This document shows positions 36,167 to 46,600 of a stretch of 64,000 nucleotides of DNA, one piece after another; position 1 is the first letter of the stretch; each line of letters starts with the position of its first letter. This DNA is from Candidatus Woesearchaeota archaeon (GTDB lineage Archaea > Nanobdellota > Nanobdellia > Woesearchaeales > UBA9642). Under the pieces are notes generated by a model that saw only the letters and a list, made by a program, of their open reading frames with translations, had not been told where the DNA came from and did not search any database. Where the stretch lies: contig BPGB01000001.1 in NCBI GenBank assembly GCA_026002815.1, forward strand, positions 164,185 to 228,184, written 5' to 3'. A program made the position numbers and the translations under genes.

Positions 36167-36377
36167 ATTATCTACCTCTCAATTTATGTTTTTATAAAAT
36201 AATTTATTAAGTATAATTATTCATATTTATTATCAACTTTTTTTAGTACATATAGTTATTAGTATATTTACTAAGTTCTTGTAATTATTAATATTTATTA
36301 ATTTATGTGTTTTTAAGCTATTTAGTTGCAAGCAACAGTTATTTTTAAATTTTATTTATATGTTATATTAATAGTAT

Positions 36378-37058
36378 TTATAATAATATATCTATTATGT
36401 ATTGAACAATATTTTTTGTCAACTCATAAATATTCATATTAATAAATTCAATATTCAGAATTAATGATTTTATGAATAAGACTATTAATATGAATTTCAA
36501 TATTTTTCCTAACAGCTGATATATTAAAAATTTTTTAAAATTATAATGTGTTGTTCCTACAAAAACTGCAAAGTGTTCAACTGGAAAAGCTGGAATAAAA
36601 TTTCCTAAAAATATTAAAGATGTTTGAGTTCTGTTAAATTTTTTCTTAAAATCTTCATCTTTTTCTCTTAAATGTGTGGTTAAGTGTTTAAATTTAGTTC
36701 CTATGAAGAAATTTATGCATCTTGCGCTTATTGTTCCAATTGTTGCGGCTATTATTGATAATACTATATTTGCATCACTAATAATGTAGTATGCAAAAAT
36801 TAGTTCTACAGGAATTGAAAATAGGAATATACTGCCAAAGAATGTTGCTAAGAAAAGCCATAATATAGAACGATTACTTATTTGAGTATTTATGTACATG
36901 TATATTTTATGAAGTTCAGGATTCTTATTTATTTCATTAATTATTACCGGTCTTAATATAAATAGCATTCCAGTTATTAAAAAAGTTATAAGTACGAATA
37001 TTATTATTTTTCTATGTTCCATATAGAAAGAAGATATCTTTCTTAAAATGTTCTTCAT
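36378..37058 (-). CDS. DedA/VTT-family membrane protein
   Basis: Polytopic protein (226 residues, about five or six hydrophobic segments) of the VTT/DedA type, a family that includes proposed undecaprenyl-phosphate and phospholipid translocases. Family-like features are the re-entrant glycine-rich region ATIGTISARCINFFIGTKF, the polar segment FNRTQTSLIFLGNFIPAFP and the Gly in VFVGTTHYNFKKFL. The usual arginine before the Pro/Gly loop is replaced by Asn. Lipid-carrier recycling would fit the glycosylation genes further right, but that link is only inference. Confidence 0.7.
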   Translation of the reverse strand: MKNILRKISSFYMEHRKIIIFVLITFLITGMLFILRPVIINEINKNPELHKIYMYINTQISNRSILWLFLATFFGSIFLFSIPVELIFAYYIISDANIVLSIIAATIGTISARCINFFIGTKFKHLTTHLREKDEDFKKKFNRTQTSLIFLGNFIPAFPVEHFAVFVGTTHYNFKKFLIYQLLGKILKFILIVLFIKSLILNIEFINMNIYELTKNIVQYIIDILL

Positions 37059-37382
37059 ATGACAATTATTTGTTTATCCTTTTTAAAAATTTAATCCCCT
37101 ATTTTATTGAATCGTTAATATTTAGTAAGGCAAATAATTAGTAAGGCCTGTAAATAACTTATATGTAATTAATAAATAACATACATGTAGTTAATAAATA
37201 ATGAATAGATAAAAATAACGAATAGATAATATTAATGACCAGAATGGCTAAATAATGAATAGATAATGGCTAAATAATTAACTCTATGACAATTAATATA
37301 TTTTTAGTATAAATAGAATTTTTTTAATATAAATTTTAATATAAATAGAATAATTTATAAATTCTTATTATTTTTCTATTCA
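37059..37382. repeat. Intergenic stretch with short direct repeats
   Basis: The 324-bp gap between divergent genes holds short scattered direct repeats: GAATAGATAA at 37203, 37220 and 37258; GGCTAAATAAT at 37246 and 37268; TTAATAAATAA at about 37169 and 37191. Unit spacing is irregular, so this is not a CRISPR array. No gene is seen. The right end carries a TATA-like box for the following gene. Confidence 0.5.
37354..37362 (+). promoter_or_regulatory. TATA-like box before a membrane protein gene
   Basis: TTTATAAAT centred about 28 nt before the ATG at 37386, again without a Shine-Dalgarno sequence, in keeping with the other plus-strand first genes. Confidence 0.45.
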
Positions 37383-37385
37383 TTG

Positions 37386-37970
37386 ATGCATCAAAGTATG
37401 AAAATAAAATTGATGTTGTGGTTTACTATACTATACTTGTTCTTTTTTACTATTGTGTCTATATCTAATAGAAATTATGAATTCTTATATTACACTGTTG
37501 TAATGTCTCTAATAATTATTATTTTAATAAAGTATAAGGAGCACCTATCATTTACTACTGGAATAGCATTTGGCCTAACCATAGTAGCGGCACTTCACAT
37601 ATTTGGAGGGAATGTTTATATAGGAGAAACAAGGCTTTATGATTATTGGCTAACAAGCTGGTTCAAATATGACAATCTTGTTCATATAATAGGAACTTTT
37701 ACAGCGACCATTGTTGCCTATACTTTCATATATCAACACTTGAATGAAAAAGCTAAAAATAATAAGGTTTTACTATCAATAATAATAGTTTCAATGGCAT
37801 TAGGCATTGGAGCAGTTAATGAAATAATGGAACTTTTCGCAGTACTGTTTCTTAATGCGTCCGAACAAGTAGGAGATTACTTAAACAATGCTTTTGATTT
37901 AGTTTATAATCTTATGGGTTCAATATTTGCAACAATTTACTTATTCTATATTCAAAAAGAACAAGTATGA
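37386..37970 (+). CDS. Five-helix membrane protein, DUF2238-like
   Basis: A 194-residue membrane protein with about five hydrophobic segments. The pattern FKYDNLVHIIGTFTATIVAY, then GAVNEIMELFAVLFLNAS and NNAFDLVYNLMGSIFATI matches the DUF2238/YjdF-type fold, with conserved D-x-x-x-H, E-x-x-E and D-x-x-x-N positions that lie inside or next to helices and may bind a metal or ion. Function of the family is not established. The frame opens with TTG at 37383; the adjacent ATG at 37386 is used. Monocistronic. Confidence 0.65.
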   Translation: MHQSMKIKLMLWFTILYLFFFTIVSISNRNYEFLYYTVVMSLIIIILIKYKEHLSFTTGIAFGLTIVAALHIFGGNVYIGETRLYDYWLTSWFKYDNLVHIIGTFTATIVAYTFIYQHLNEKAKNNKVLLSIIIVSMALGIGAVNEIMELFAVLFLNASEQVGDYLNNAFDLVYNLMGSIFATIYLFYIQKEQV

Positions 37971-38093
37971 TTAAGAAAATGATATGTTATTTATATTGAT
38001 ATATTAGTTATAATGATATATATACATATTAATTGTAATGATATTTTGATTTTATTATACTTTTAAGAATCTAAACCTTCAAAATTTTATTAA

Positions 38094-38216
38094 TGGGGAT
38101 GCTGGGATTCGAACCCAGATCCAACGGTATATCCTGAGGATCATCGCCCTATTTATAGGACTCATCGCTCCACTCATCTGGAGCCGTTTATTCTAGCCAG
38201 GTTATACTACATCCCC
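38094..38216 (-). tRNA. tRNA-Trp (anticodon CCA) with a 49-nt intron
   Basis: Acceptor GGGGATG/CATCCCC, anticodon stem AACGG/CCGTT, loop CTCCAG then the intron at 38129-38177, T-arm TGGG-TTCGAAT-CCCA, A73. Three of four central splice-helix pairs (TCC/GGA) form, followed by a TGAG/CTCA inner stem, supporting the 37/38 position. The intron contains two copies of GCGATGA flanking a small CCTA-TAAA-TAGG hairpin. In many Euryarchaeota the tRNA-Trp intron is a box C/D guide RNA; here the repeats resemble box C, but no CTGA box D is visible. Confidence 0.94.
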
Positions 38217-38331
38217 ACTGGTTTTTTTGAAATTTATTTGATTTATAAATTTAGTGCAGTTATTTTTATAATTATTTTTTAATTAATCTTTATTATTTTA
38301 ATAATTTTTATTAATGTAATAATCAGTTAGT

Positions 38332-39333
38332 TTAATAATCTTTTTTAGTTATTTGTTCTAAGTTTTTGAACCTATAGATGCTTCTTATTGTTGCATCTAC
38401 TGCTTTATTAATGAAAACTTGAGATGTGTCTACTTTTCTTAAATGGTCATATTCTATTAGTACGGCTATATTTGTTCCTTTTTCTTTTCCTAAAACAACA
38501 AGATTTCTTAGCGCAATGCCTTTATTGTTTAATTCTTTTAGACTGTTCTTCATATTTTTTCTATGCCTTTTAGGATTTATGCTGTTCATTATAGGATTTG
38601 TTGTTACATTTCTGATTTTTGATAGTTCCTCGGATATTATTTCTGCAAATTTTTTTGTTTCTTCAAATTTTTTTGAATATGGATTTATTATTATAGTATA
38701 TCCACTATCTAAATATTCGTTGTTGAATCCGCTGTTTTTATTTAATCTTAGATAGTAATCGAAATGAGGACTTATGAAAATATCAAATTCTTTACTGTAT
38801 AAGGATATCGCATAAAGTTTTTTCCAATCATCAGAAGTTCTTTTAGGGTCTTTATTTGAGATTATTTTAGCATGTTTTAAATCATTATGAAACACTAATT
38901 TCCCTGGCGGGTATAATTTTTCTATAATATTTTTATTATTATTGCAGAATTCTATGAATTTTTCATCGTAACCATAAATGTTTTTTGTCATTTGTACTTC
39001 AAATCTTTCATCTTTTTCTAATTCTCTTTTTAATTTCTCTGAGAGTTTATAGGTCATATCGAACTCTGTTAGATTTCGTGACGGGTCTCTCGTACCATAT
39101 ATTTTTGTTATTCCATCATAAGGACCATGTCCTGGATCTATGAGTACTCTTATAGGAAAATTAGAGGATTCTATCTTTTCTTCTAGATTTTTATTACTTG
39201 TGTTATTGATGATTATTCCTTTATTTAATTCAGTAATTATTTCAGTATTTGCCTGTTTTATATTTGATTGAGTAAAAATATGTGCAGAGAAAAATAGTGT
39301 TACAATTGTTTTTCCAATATAACCATATTTCAT
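38332..39333 (-). CDS. Exported Amidase_3-type zinc hydrolase (N-acetylmuramoyl-L-alanine amidase fold)
   Basis: A 333-residue protein with a hydrophobic N-terminus (about 4-20), a spacer, then an amidase_3 domain (about 60-325). All expected catalytic residues are found: zinc ligands H69 in IDPGHGPYDG, E90 in LTEFDM and H190 in ISPHFD, and the catalytic glutamate E294 in AVLIEYDHL. The family cleaves the lactyl-Ala bond in peptidoglycan. Archaea lack murein, so the target could be bacterial cell walls, a self-made glycopeptide, or another amide; substrate is unknown. It is the downstream-most member of the exported-protein block on the minus strand. Confidence 0.82.
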   Translation of the reverse strand: MKYGYIGKTIVTLFFSAHIFTQSNIKQANTEIITELNKGIIINNTSNKNLEEKIESSNFPIRVLIDPGHGPYDGITKIYGTRDPSRNLTEFDMTYKLSEKLKRELEKDERFEVQMTKNIYGYDEKFIEFCNNNKNIIEKLYPPGKLVFHNDLKHAKIISNKDPKRTSDDWKKLYAISLYSKEFDIFISPHFDYYLRLNKNSGFNNEYLDSGYTIIINPYSKKFEETKKFAEIISEELSKIRNVTTNPIMNSINPKRHRKNMKNSLKELNNKGIALRNLVVLGKEKGTNIAVLIEYDHLRKVDTSQVFINKAVDATIRSIYRFKNLEQITKKDY

Positions 39334-39424
39334 AAAGCAAGGTATTATTGATGTATTTTAAAAATTTTTTATTTTTAGAAATAACCTACGTTTTTGATTA
39401 TTCTTTTATTTTACAATTAATATT

Positions 39425-41800
39425 TTATTTTCTTGTTCTCTTTCTTTGTTTTACTATAAAAGCAACAAATATTAAGAATAACATTATTAGCAGTAAAAAT
39501 AAATTACTATACCAGCAATATATTTCATATAGTTCTATGATGCTCTTTCTAGGAATGTCAATAACTTTTAATGTCATTTCTGGGCTTTCTATTTCTCCTC
39601 CTTGATCATCATAAGCAGTTATTGTGAATGTTCTTGTTCCACTCCATCCTTTTTCTGGTTGTAAAATTATATTATTATCTTTTACTCTTGTTTTAACATT
39701 TTTAATTTCAGATACAGTATATCTTAATTTATTATTATCAGGGTCTTTGAATAATTTTGAGGCATCTATTATGTACTTATCATTCTCTAGGATTTCAAAC
39801 CTTAAATCAGTTATACTTGTATTTAATCCATATACATCGTTTAAGTTTTTAGGCTTGTCTGTTAATAAAACAACAAGCAATGTTGCTATTATGAAAATCA
39901 CTGATAATACAATTAGTACTATTATTTTTTGTTTTATTCTATTTTTCAGTTTATATGGATAATGTGGTCCTATAATTAAGAACACTATAAGCAATATGCA
40001 AAGACCGAGGATTAAGAACACCTCTAAAAGACTGACTTTTCTACATTCTGTTCCGTAAAAGAAATATTCAAATGCTTTTACTATTGGACTCTTATCTTTT
40101 AAAACAATCTTTAGATCATTATTATAATATGCACCAGATAGATGTTCTAATGTTAATCTTACATTATATTCTCCTTCAGGCAATCCTATAGTATTTAAGT
40201 ATAATCTTATGTTTTCTGTTTTTTTATTATTTTTATCAATGTAGATTTTCTGTTCTTCTGTTTTTAAGATTTGTGTATCGTTTAAAACAATAGTGTAGAA
40301 ATCTGGGTATAATGCCTCGCTTATTATTGGAATGTCAATATATTTTTTATCATAATTTATCTTGTATAAACTTTTTTTGAAAATAATATTATGGCATGTT
40401 TGCTTATCGTTTGCTTTTATCCAAATATTATCTTGTTCTTGTATCTGATTGTCTAGTTCTGCAACAACTTTTATATTATAAAGATAATTTGTTTCAGGAC
40501 CTATGATATATAATTTTACTGTCTCAGAGTTTTTTGGACTTATAGTTATTATATTTCTTGATAATTCAACATTTGAAGGCGCATCTTTTATTGATAATCT
40601 TATATTCTCATCGTAAATACCGTTGTTTTTTACCTGTACATCGTATTCATAGAATCCTTCAGAACATACATTTATTGGATTTTTTTCTGTGCTATCATCT
40701 ATTATTTTTATTTCGTGCTCATAACATGGTTTTAGGTTTATGCGTAGTCTTTTCTCAGTGGATTTTCCAATGCTTGGTCTTACTATAACAGAGAAGTCAT
40801 AACCTTTTTCTTCACTTCTAAATTTATGTGAATCAACTATTAATAAGAATGTTTTTGATTCCCCTTTTGATAAAGAAAATCTATAATTATTGTCTTCTAT
40901 TCCTTTTATTGTTACAAATTTTGGAAGATTATTGAAATCTATTGTAAAAGTATTTTCTATTCCATTATTTACTATTGTTATAGGGAATTCTGTATACCAA
41001 ACTCTATTACATACTTCTAAAGATTGTCTATATTGTGTTTTGCTTTCTCTAATCGTATTTTCATCGATTTTTTCATTATTTATTAAAACCTCATAATCAT
41101 AGTCAGGCAGTATATTTAATGTAGATGTTATCTTTGCTTCAAGTTTGTTGTTTATTGAATATGCGGTGAATTCAACTTTTTTCTCCCCATAAACATTACA
41201 AGGAAGTTTTAAACTTGCATTTATTTCTGCGATTTGATTTGGTTGTAATGTAACATATTTTTCTGAGTATGACATATATTTGTCAAGATTACTTTTTAAA
41301 GAATACTCTTCTGTAAATGCTCCTATGTTTCTTATAAATATAGTATACTTTGCTTCTTGACATGATTTTATTGTTTCTGTAGGCTTTATTCTTAACTCAA
41401 GATTTTGACATCTTTCTGTTCTTATTTCTTTTTCAATAGTTTTTACCATTCCTGTGTTTGACTTAACAGTTATGGTTTCTGTTTTTATCTTAGGATTGCA
41501 ATCAGATTGTATGTATATTTCTACTTGTTTTGATTCTCCAGGTAATAGTTCTATTACTTTGTTTGAAATAGGTAGTCTTGATTCAATATAAAATGTTGTT
41601 GTAAAGCTGCCAGTGTTTGTTATTGTTAGATAGTCTTTAGTTTGTGTGCATGCACAGTTGTTTATGCTATTGCTTGTGCTTAATGAGAAGTCAGTGCTTG
41701 AATCATATGTTATTATTTCAATTTCTCCATATGCGAAAGACATTACAATTAATGCTATAAATACTAAAAGTAGATACTTGTTCTTATTTTTTATTTTCAT
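39425..41800 (-). CDS. Large envelope protein with Ig-like modules and three C-terminal membrane helices
   Basis: A protein of about 791 residues. After a signal-type hydrophobic start come repeated beta-sandwich modules of the NEW3/CARDB kind (GESKQVEIYI, GESKTFLLIV, SETVKLYIIG), most bounded by cysteines (SCQEA, LPCNVYG, KPCYEHE, NVCSEGF, KQTCHN). Near 590-660 are two membrane helices, then a cadherin-like module (LFKDPDNNKLRYTVSE with WSGTRTFTITAYDDQGG), and a last helix ending in KQRKRTRK. Most of the chain should be extracellular. The frame opens with TTG at 41830, but the ATG at 41798-41800 follows AAGGGGCAT and starts a proper signal sequence. Likely S-layer or surface component. Confidence 0.75.
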   Translation of the reverse strand: MKIKNKNKYLLLVFIALIVMSFAYGEIEIITYDSSTDFSLSTSNSINNCACTQTKDYLTITNTGSFTTTFYIESRLPISNKVIELLPGESKQVEIYIQSDCNPKIKTETITVKSNTGMVKTIEKEIRTERCQNLELRIKPTETIKSCQEAKYTIFIRNIGAFTEEYSLKSNLDKYMSYSEKYVTLQPNQIAEINASLKLPCNVYGEKKVEFTAYSINNKLEAKITSTLNILPDYDYEVLINNEKIDENTIRESKTQYRQSLEVCNRVWYTEFPITIVNNGIENTFTIDFNNLPKFVTIKGIEDNNYRFSLSKGESKTFLLIVDSHKFRSEEKGYDFSVIVRPSIGKSTEKRLRINLKPCYEHEIKIIDDSTEKNPINVCSEGFYEYDVQVKNNGIYDENIRLSIKDAPSNVELSRNIITISPKNSETVKLYIIGPETNYLYNIKVVAELDNQIQEQDNIWIKANDKQTCHNIIFKKSLYKINYDKKYIDIPIISEALYPDFYTIVLNDTQILKTEEQKIYIDKNNKKTENIRLYLNTIGLPEGEYNVRLTLEHLSGAYYNNDLKIVLKDKSPIVKAFEYFFYGTECRKVSLLEVFLILGLCILLIVFLIIGPHYPYKLKNRIKQKIIVLIVLSVIFIIATLLVVLLTDKPKNLNDVYGLNTSITDLRFEILENDKYIIDASKLFKDPDNNKLRYTVSEIKNVKTRVKDNNIILQPEKGWSGTRTFTITAYDDQGGEIESPEMTLKVIDIPRKSIIELYEIYCWYSNLFLLLIMLFLIFVAFIVKQRKRTRK

Positions 41801-41996
41801 TGTTATGCCCCTTGCCGGTTTATCTTTCAAGTAAGTATATTATTCAAGTAATTCTATAATCTTTAATTAATTCTTATTATTCAATTAATTCTTTTATTTA
41901 AGCAAGCATTTACTACCTAGCAAACATTTACTAACTGTATGGCCGTGTATTATTACCCAAACATGTTTACTTCTGAAAAATATTTGAAAAAATAAC

Positions 41997-43265
41997 TTAG
42001 TAATATGGTTCTGTTTCTTCTTTCTTGTTATCTTTCATTTTGTTGAATGCAATTATCAACCCAATAATTATTAATATTATCACTAAAACAACAAATGTTA
42101 ATTCTAGTCCGTTTCTCAAATTTGACCAGTTTGTTGTTGTTCCTGAAGTTGTTTTTGATAATTTTGCAACTAATGGTATTTGTTTGCTTTCTGTTCCGCT
42201 GTCTACTGTTAATGTTAGTATTTTGTCTCCTAATTCAGCATTGATATTTGGGGAAACATATAGATATACTGTTTTTGATTGACCTGCTGGAACAACTACT
42301 ACCGCATTAGGTTCTATTTTTGTTGTTGCCCAACCTGCTGCTCCTGAAACTGTTAATGTATATGTTTTGGATTGTCCCATGTTGTTTTGTATCATTATTG
42401 GATATGCGACACTTGTTCCTACGTTTATTTCTTGGGAACTTGGTACAGTTATTACTGTTTTATCTTCTGTTCCTGTACTGCTTGTTCCACACATGTCTCC
42501 ACTCTTTACATTAATGTATGTTGAAACGCTTGTTTCTTCGTACTCATCAAATTCAACAACTATCTCCACATTATATCTTCCTTCTCGAGTGCATTCTGGA
42601 ATTCTTAGTAATAATTCTTCGAATGTTTTTGTTTCATCAGAATCTATTGTATCCATATATTCACTGGTTTTGATGTTTAATTGAGGTACGCTTACAGTTA
42701 CTTTTAAATCATCTAGATCATAATCACCAATATTTTTTACCTTGACTTTTGCAGTGAATGCTCTTCCAGCAATAACTTCTTGAGGTTCTATTGTGAAATC
42801 TTTAATTTCTATTGCTGAAGATCTGCTAGATCCTTTTATGTTTAATTGAAACATTTTTTCAAATGATATTCCATCTCTATCTGCTACTCTTATTCTCAAC
42901 TTGTAATAATCAATGTCCATTTTTGTTGGTATTTGAAGATTTAGTTCAAAGCAATCATTATCTCCTTCATCTAAATCGAATGTATCAGTCATATCTGATA
43001 CTTTATCTCTTTCTCTTGTAGAATATTTATACCCATAAATGTTTGCTTCTATTTGTGCATCTTTGACTTCTGAAAGTGCTTTTACGCAAACATCGATATT
43101 TAAGTCTTCTCCTCTTTGATATCTATAATTGTTAGAATGAGTTCCATCTGATTCATAGATGTTCCTGTTATTTATTTCTACTGATGTAACTTCTAGGTTT
43201 ACAGCTGCAACAGTTCCGATTGTTGCTATCATTAATAAAAACAGTATTAATATTTTTGTTTTCAT
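41997..43265 (-). CDS. Exported CARDB-type surface protein with C-terminal membrane anchor
   Basis: 422 residues: signal peptide (about 1-20, ILILFLLMIATIGTVAA), three beta-rich modules, and a single C-terminal helix (about 382-408, LTFVVLVIILIIIGLIIAF) followed by a charged tail. The central module (VIAGRAFTAKVKVKNIGDYDLDDLKV) is a CARDB-like adhesion fold, and the third resembles NEW3 domains (VVVPAGQSKTVYLYVSP). The module around 160-255 is alike in pattern to the C-terminal domain of the giant PKD protein upstream, suggesting they interact or share ancestry. A GGGGGT site five bases before the ATG serves as ribosome binding site. Confidence 0.75.
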   Translation of the reverse strand: MKTKILILFLLMIATIGTVAAVNLEVTSVEINNRNIYESDGTHSNNYRYQRGEDLNIDVCVKALSEVKDAQIEANIYGYKYSTRERDKVSDMTDTFDLDEGDNDCFELNLQIPTKMDIDYYKLRIRVADRDGISFEKMFQLNIKGSSRSSAIEIKDFTIEPQEVIAGRAFTAKVKVKNIGDYDLDDLKVTVSVPQLNIKTSEYMDTIDSDETKTFEELLLRIPECTREGRYNVEIVVEFDEYEETSVSTYINVKSGDMCGTSSTGTEDKTVITVPSSQEINVGTSVAYPIMIQNNMGQSKTYTLTVSGAAGWATTKIEPNAVVVVPAGQSKTVYLYVSPNINAELGDKILTLTVDSGTESKQIPLVAKLSKTTSGTTTNWSNLRNGLELTFVVLVIILIIIGLIIAFNKMKDNKKEETEPYY

Positions 43266-43619
43266 TTTTTACCCCCGATTTTTATTATTTTTATGTTTAA
43301 TGTGTTTTTTATTATTTATTTCGCTTTATTTTATCTTTTGATAATTTGTTTTTTATAATTACATTTCAAGCATTATTAAATTAATTGTTAAATTATTATT
43401 TCTCTTGTTATTTTTTATGATTAAAGTTGATTAATTTATAAATCTTTCGATTTTTTTACTACTTTCAAGTGAGTTATATATTTTTTTATCTTTTTAAGGA
43501 TTATTTTTATTAATTTACTAAATTTTACTAACATTCTATTTTTATGAATATTATAATTAACAGTATGGTATGGTATAAATATTAACTATTGATTACTCAT
43601 TGAATATCACTTTATTTTA
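43266..43619. other. AT-rich spacer upstream of the CARDB-type protein
   Basis: 354 bp without a gene. Besides the GGGGGT ribosome binding site at its left end, it contains poly-T tracts on the plus strand and no stable hairpin. It should hold the 3' end of the giant PKD gene's transcript and possibly a promoter for the downstream surface-protein gene. Confidence 0.4.
43271..43276 (-). promoter_or_regulatory. GGGGGT ribosome binding site
   Basis: Minus-strand GGGGGT followed by AAAAA and the ATG of the CARDB-type protein. Same element precedes the PKD giant, the lysine-free protein and the metallo-hydrolase. Confidence 0.55.
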
Positions 43620-46600
43620 TTAACAATTTTGACAACGAGTAGGCAATGTATCAGATATCATCAATTCTCTATATTTTATTCTTCTAACTTTGTCATCTTG
43701 AACAATAATTTTAACATCATATCTTCCTTTAGGAATATTCCATAATTGAACGTTTATTGAGTGTACTTTTTCTTGACCGCTTCTTAGATTGAACGCAGAG
43801 GATTTTTGTTTAATACCTAATTCAGGAATTTCTATAATTATTCTCGCATCTTTAAGATCATATTCATAATTATTTGCCAATTGTAGATTTATATATACTT
43901 CATCGTTTGTCCTTGAAAATTCTTGTATTCCATCCTTTCCTGCAATAGAAATACTTCCAATCCAAAGCCCGCTTCTTATTTTGTCTTCTTCAACAGGATA
44001 ATTTGTCGGTTCTATTATTGTTGCTGTAGTATATCCAGTAGCACTTAATCCATTAGTATCATAAACAGTAAGTTTAACTTTGAAAATTCCAATAGTATTA
44101 TTATACAAATAATAAACATAAGGTCTTGTTGTCTCAACAATAGCGCCATTTCCAAAATCCCAAACATATTTAACAATGTTTCCTATAGATTTAGAAGCAT
44201 TAAATAATAAATATGTATTAACATATCCCTTATAAGGACCATTCGGATCAGCAATTAAAGTATAGTTCAAATAATAAACATTTATAGTAGGACAATTGCG
44301 ATAAACAATAGCCCCATTTTCTCTTATTCCTTTGAGAACCGGATTATATGTTCCTGGATATTCATAAGTGTGATAAATTGTTGAACTATTATCGATGTAA
44401 GAATAATTGTCACCGAACAACCATTCATATCTTACAAACTGTGAACCTGGGTTTAATCCTGGTAATAGGTATCTTGTTATAGCATCAAACTTGACAGTAA
44501 GTGGAGCATTTCCATTAACAGGTGTTGCAGCACATTCTAAATCAGGAGTATATCCTCTTACGTTTATTACTTCACATCTTATTCTTTTGCTTTGTCCAAA
44601 AGTATCTGTAACAATAACGCTTGGAGAATATTCACCATTAGTATAATACGTGTGGTCTATAATTTTAGTACTTGTATTTTGTGTTATTCCATCATCAAAA
44701 TCCCATTCGTAATTGATATAAGTTCCGCTTCCACCATTAGCTAAAACTGTTAATGTAGTATTGAGTGGCGGACTTCCATAGTTTGGATTAGCATAGCATT
44801 TTCCAGTAATATTTGTTATTTGTGTTTGGTTTTTTGTTGTTATTGTTGGGCATGTTGTTGTTAGTGTTATGCATCCTTTTTTAGCTTGTACTATTGGGTA
44901 GTATGTTCCTGGGTTGTTGTATGTGTGCCAAACGTTTGGTCCGTTGAATATGTGGTGTCCATCTCCGAATATCCATTGATAGTTCCATTCTGTTGTGTTT
45001 TCTGAGCATTCTGTGTTGTATGTTATTTGTGTGTTTGTATTTTCTTCTTGTATGTTTGTTTTTGTGTTTTTGTTTTCATTGTTTGTTGTTTTTTGGTTGT
45101 TTTTTTGTGCTATTCCTATTGATGGTGTGTTGTTTATTATTTTTGTTGTTATAGTGGCATTGAAGTTTACACTTAGTGGTGCGTTTCCTGATGTTGGATA
45201 TGCTTGGCATGTTAGTGTGTAGTTTATTGTTGGTGTTTGGTTTTTTGTTGTTATTGTTGGGCATGTTGTTGTTTTAGTATTTCCAAGGTTGTCTTTGACA
45301 GTTACTGTTGGTGTGTATGTTCCTGCTTTTGTGTAAATGTGGTATGTATTTCCTTTGCTGGTGTTTTGTGTTGTTCCGTCTTTGAAGTTCCATTCGTATT
45401 TTGTGTATGTTCCGCTTCCTCCTGTTACTATTGTTGTGAATGATACGTTTAGTGGTATTGTTCCGTTTGTTGGATTAGCTTGGCATGTTATATTTATTGG
45501 GTTATTTACTGTTATTGTAGGGCAATTTTTTTGTATTGTTATGTTTCCATTTGTGGCTTTTACTTTAGGATAAAATGTTCCGGGGTTGTTATATGTGTAT
45601 TGTATATTTGGTCCGTTGATAAGTGTGTTTCCATCTCCGAAGGTCCATGTGTATGTCCATGTTGTTGATGGTGTATTCGGGTTTATGTTATGTTCTATTT
45701 TATTATTTGAATTAATATTTATTGTGGCATTGAAGTTTACACTTAGTGGTGTGTTTCCTGATGTTGGATATGCTGTACAATTAAGAGTATAATTTGTTGT
45801 TTGTTGTTGGTAAACGTTTATTGTTGGACATTGTATTGTTCCATTTTTTCCTCTATCATCTATAACAATAACCATTGGATAATATATTCCAGGATTGTTG
45901 TATGTGTGTGTTGTTTTATTTGCTATTGTGTTTTGTATTGTTCCATCACCGAATATATATTTGTATGAATGAGTTCCATATCCTCCTTGAGCGTTTATTG
46001 TAAAGTTTGTTTTTAATGGGGCGTATCCTGTTCTTGGGTATACCTCACAAGTTCCATTTATTGGTTTTTCCATTACTTTCAATCTTTGACAATCTATTAA
46101 TCCAGTGTTTCCTTGACTATCGGTTATTATTATTTTTGGATAGTATATTCCAGGATTGTTGTATGTGTGTGTTGTTTTATTTGCTATTGTGTTTTGTATT
46201 GTTCCATCACCGAATATATATTTGTATGAGTATATTCCTGTTCCTCCTCTTGGATTAATTGTCACATTCACAACTAAAGGCGCATAACCTATTGTTGGGA
46301 CGATGGTGCATGTTCCTGTTATTGGCTGACAATTATTTACTGTTATTGTTGTGCAGTTTATTGTTGCTTTGTTTCCTTTGTTGTCTGTTATTGTTACTGT
46401 TGGTTTGTATGTTCCTGGGTTGTTGTATGTGTGGAATATGTTGTTTGTTGTTGTGTTTTTTGTTGTTCCGTCTTTTAGGTTCCATTCGTATTTTGTGTAT
46501 GTTCCGCTTCCTCCTTGTGGTGTTACTGTTAGTTCTGTTGTTAGTGGTGTGTTTCCGTTGTTTGGTTCTGCTTCGCATGTTCCTGTTATTTGTGTGTAGT

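Noticed and set aside
37203..37278. CRISPR-like or iteron-like array of GAATAGATAA
   Set aside because: Units are short, irregularly spaced and only three or two copies long; AT-rich drift is sufficient.
38129..38177. Box C/D guide RNA in the tRNA-Trp intron
   Set aside because: Box-C-like elements occur but no CTGA box D, so the guide is not supported by sequence alone.
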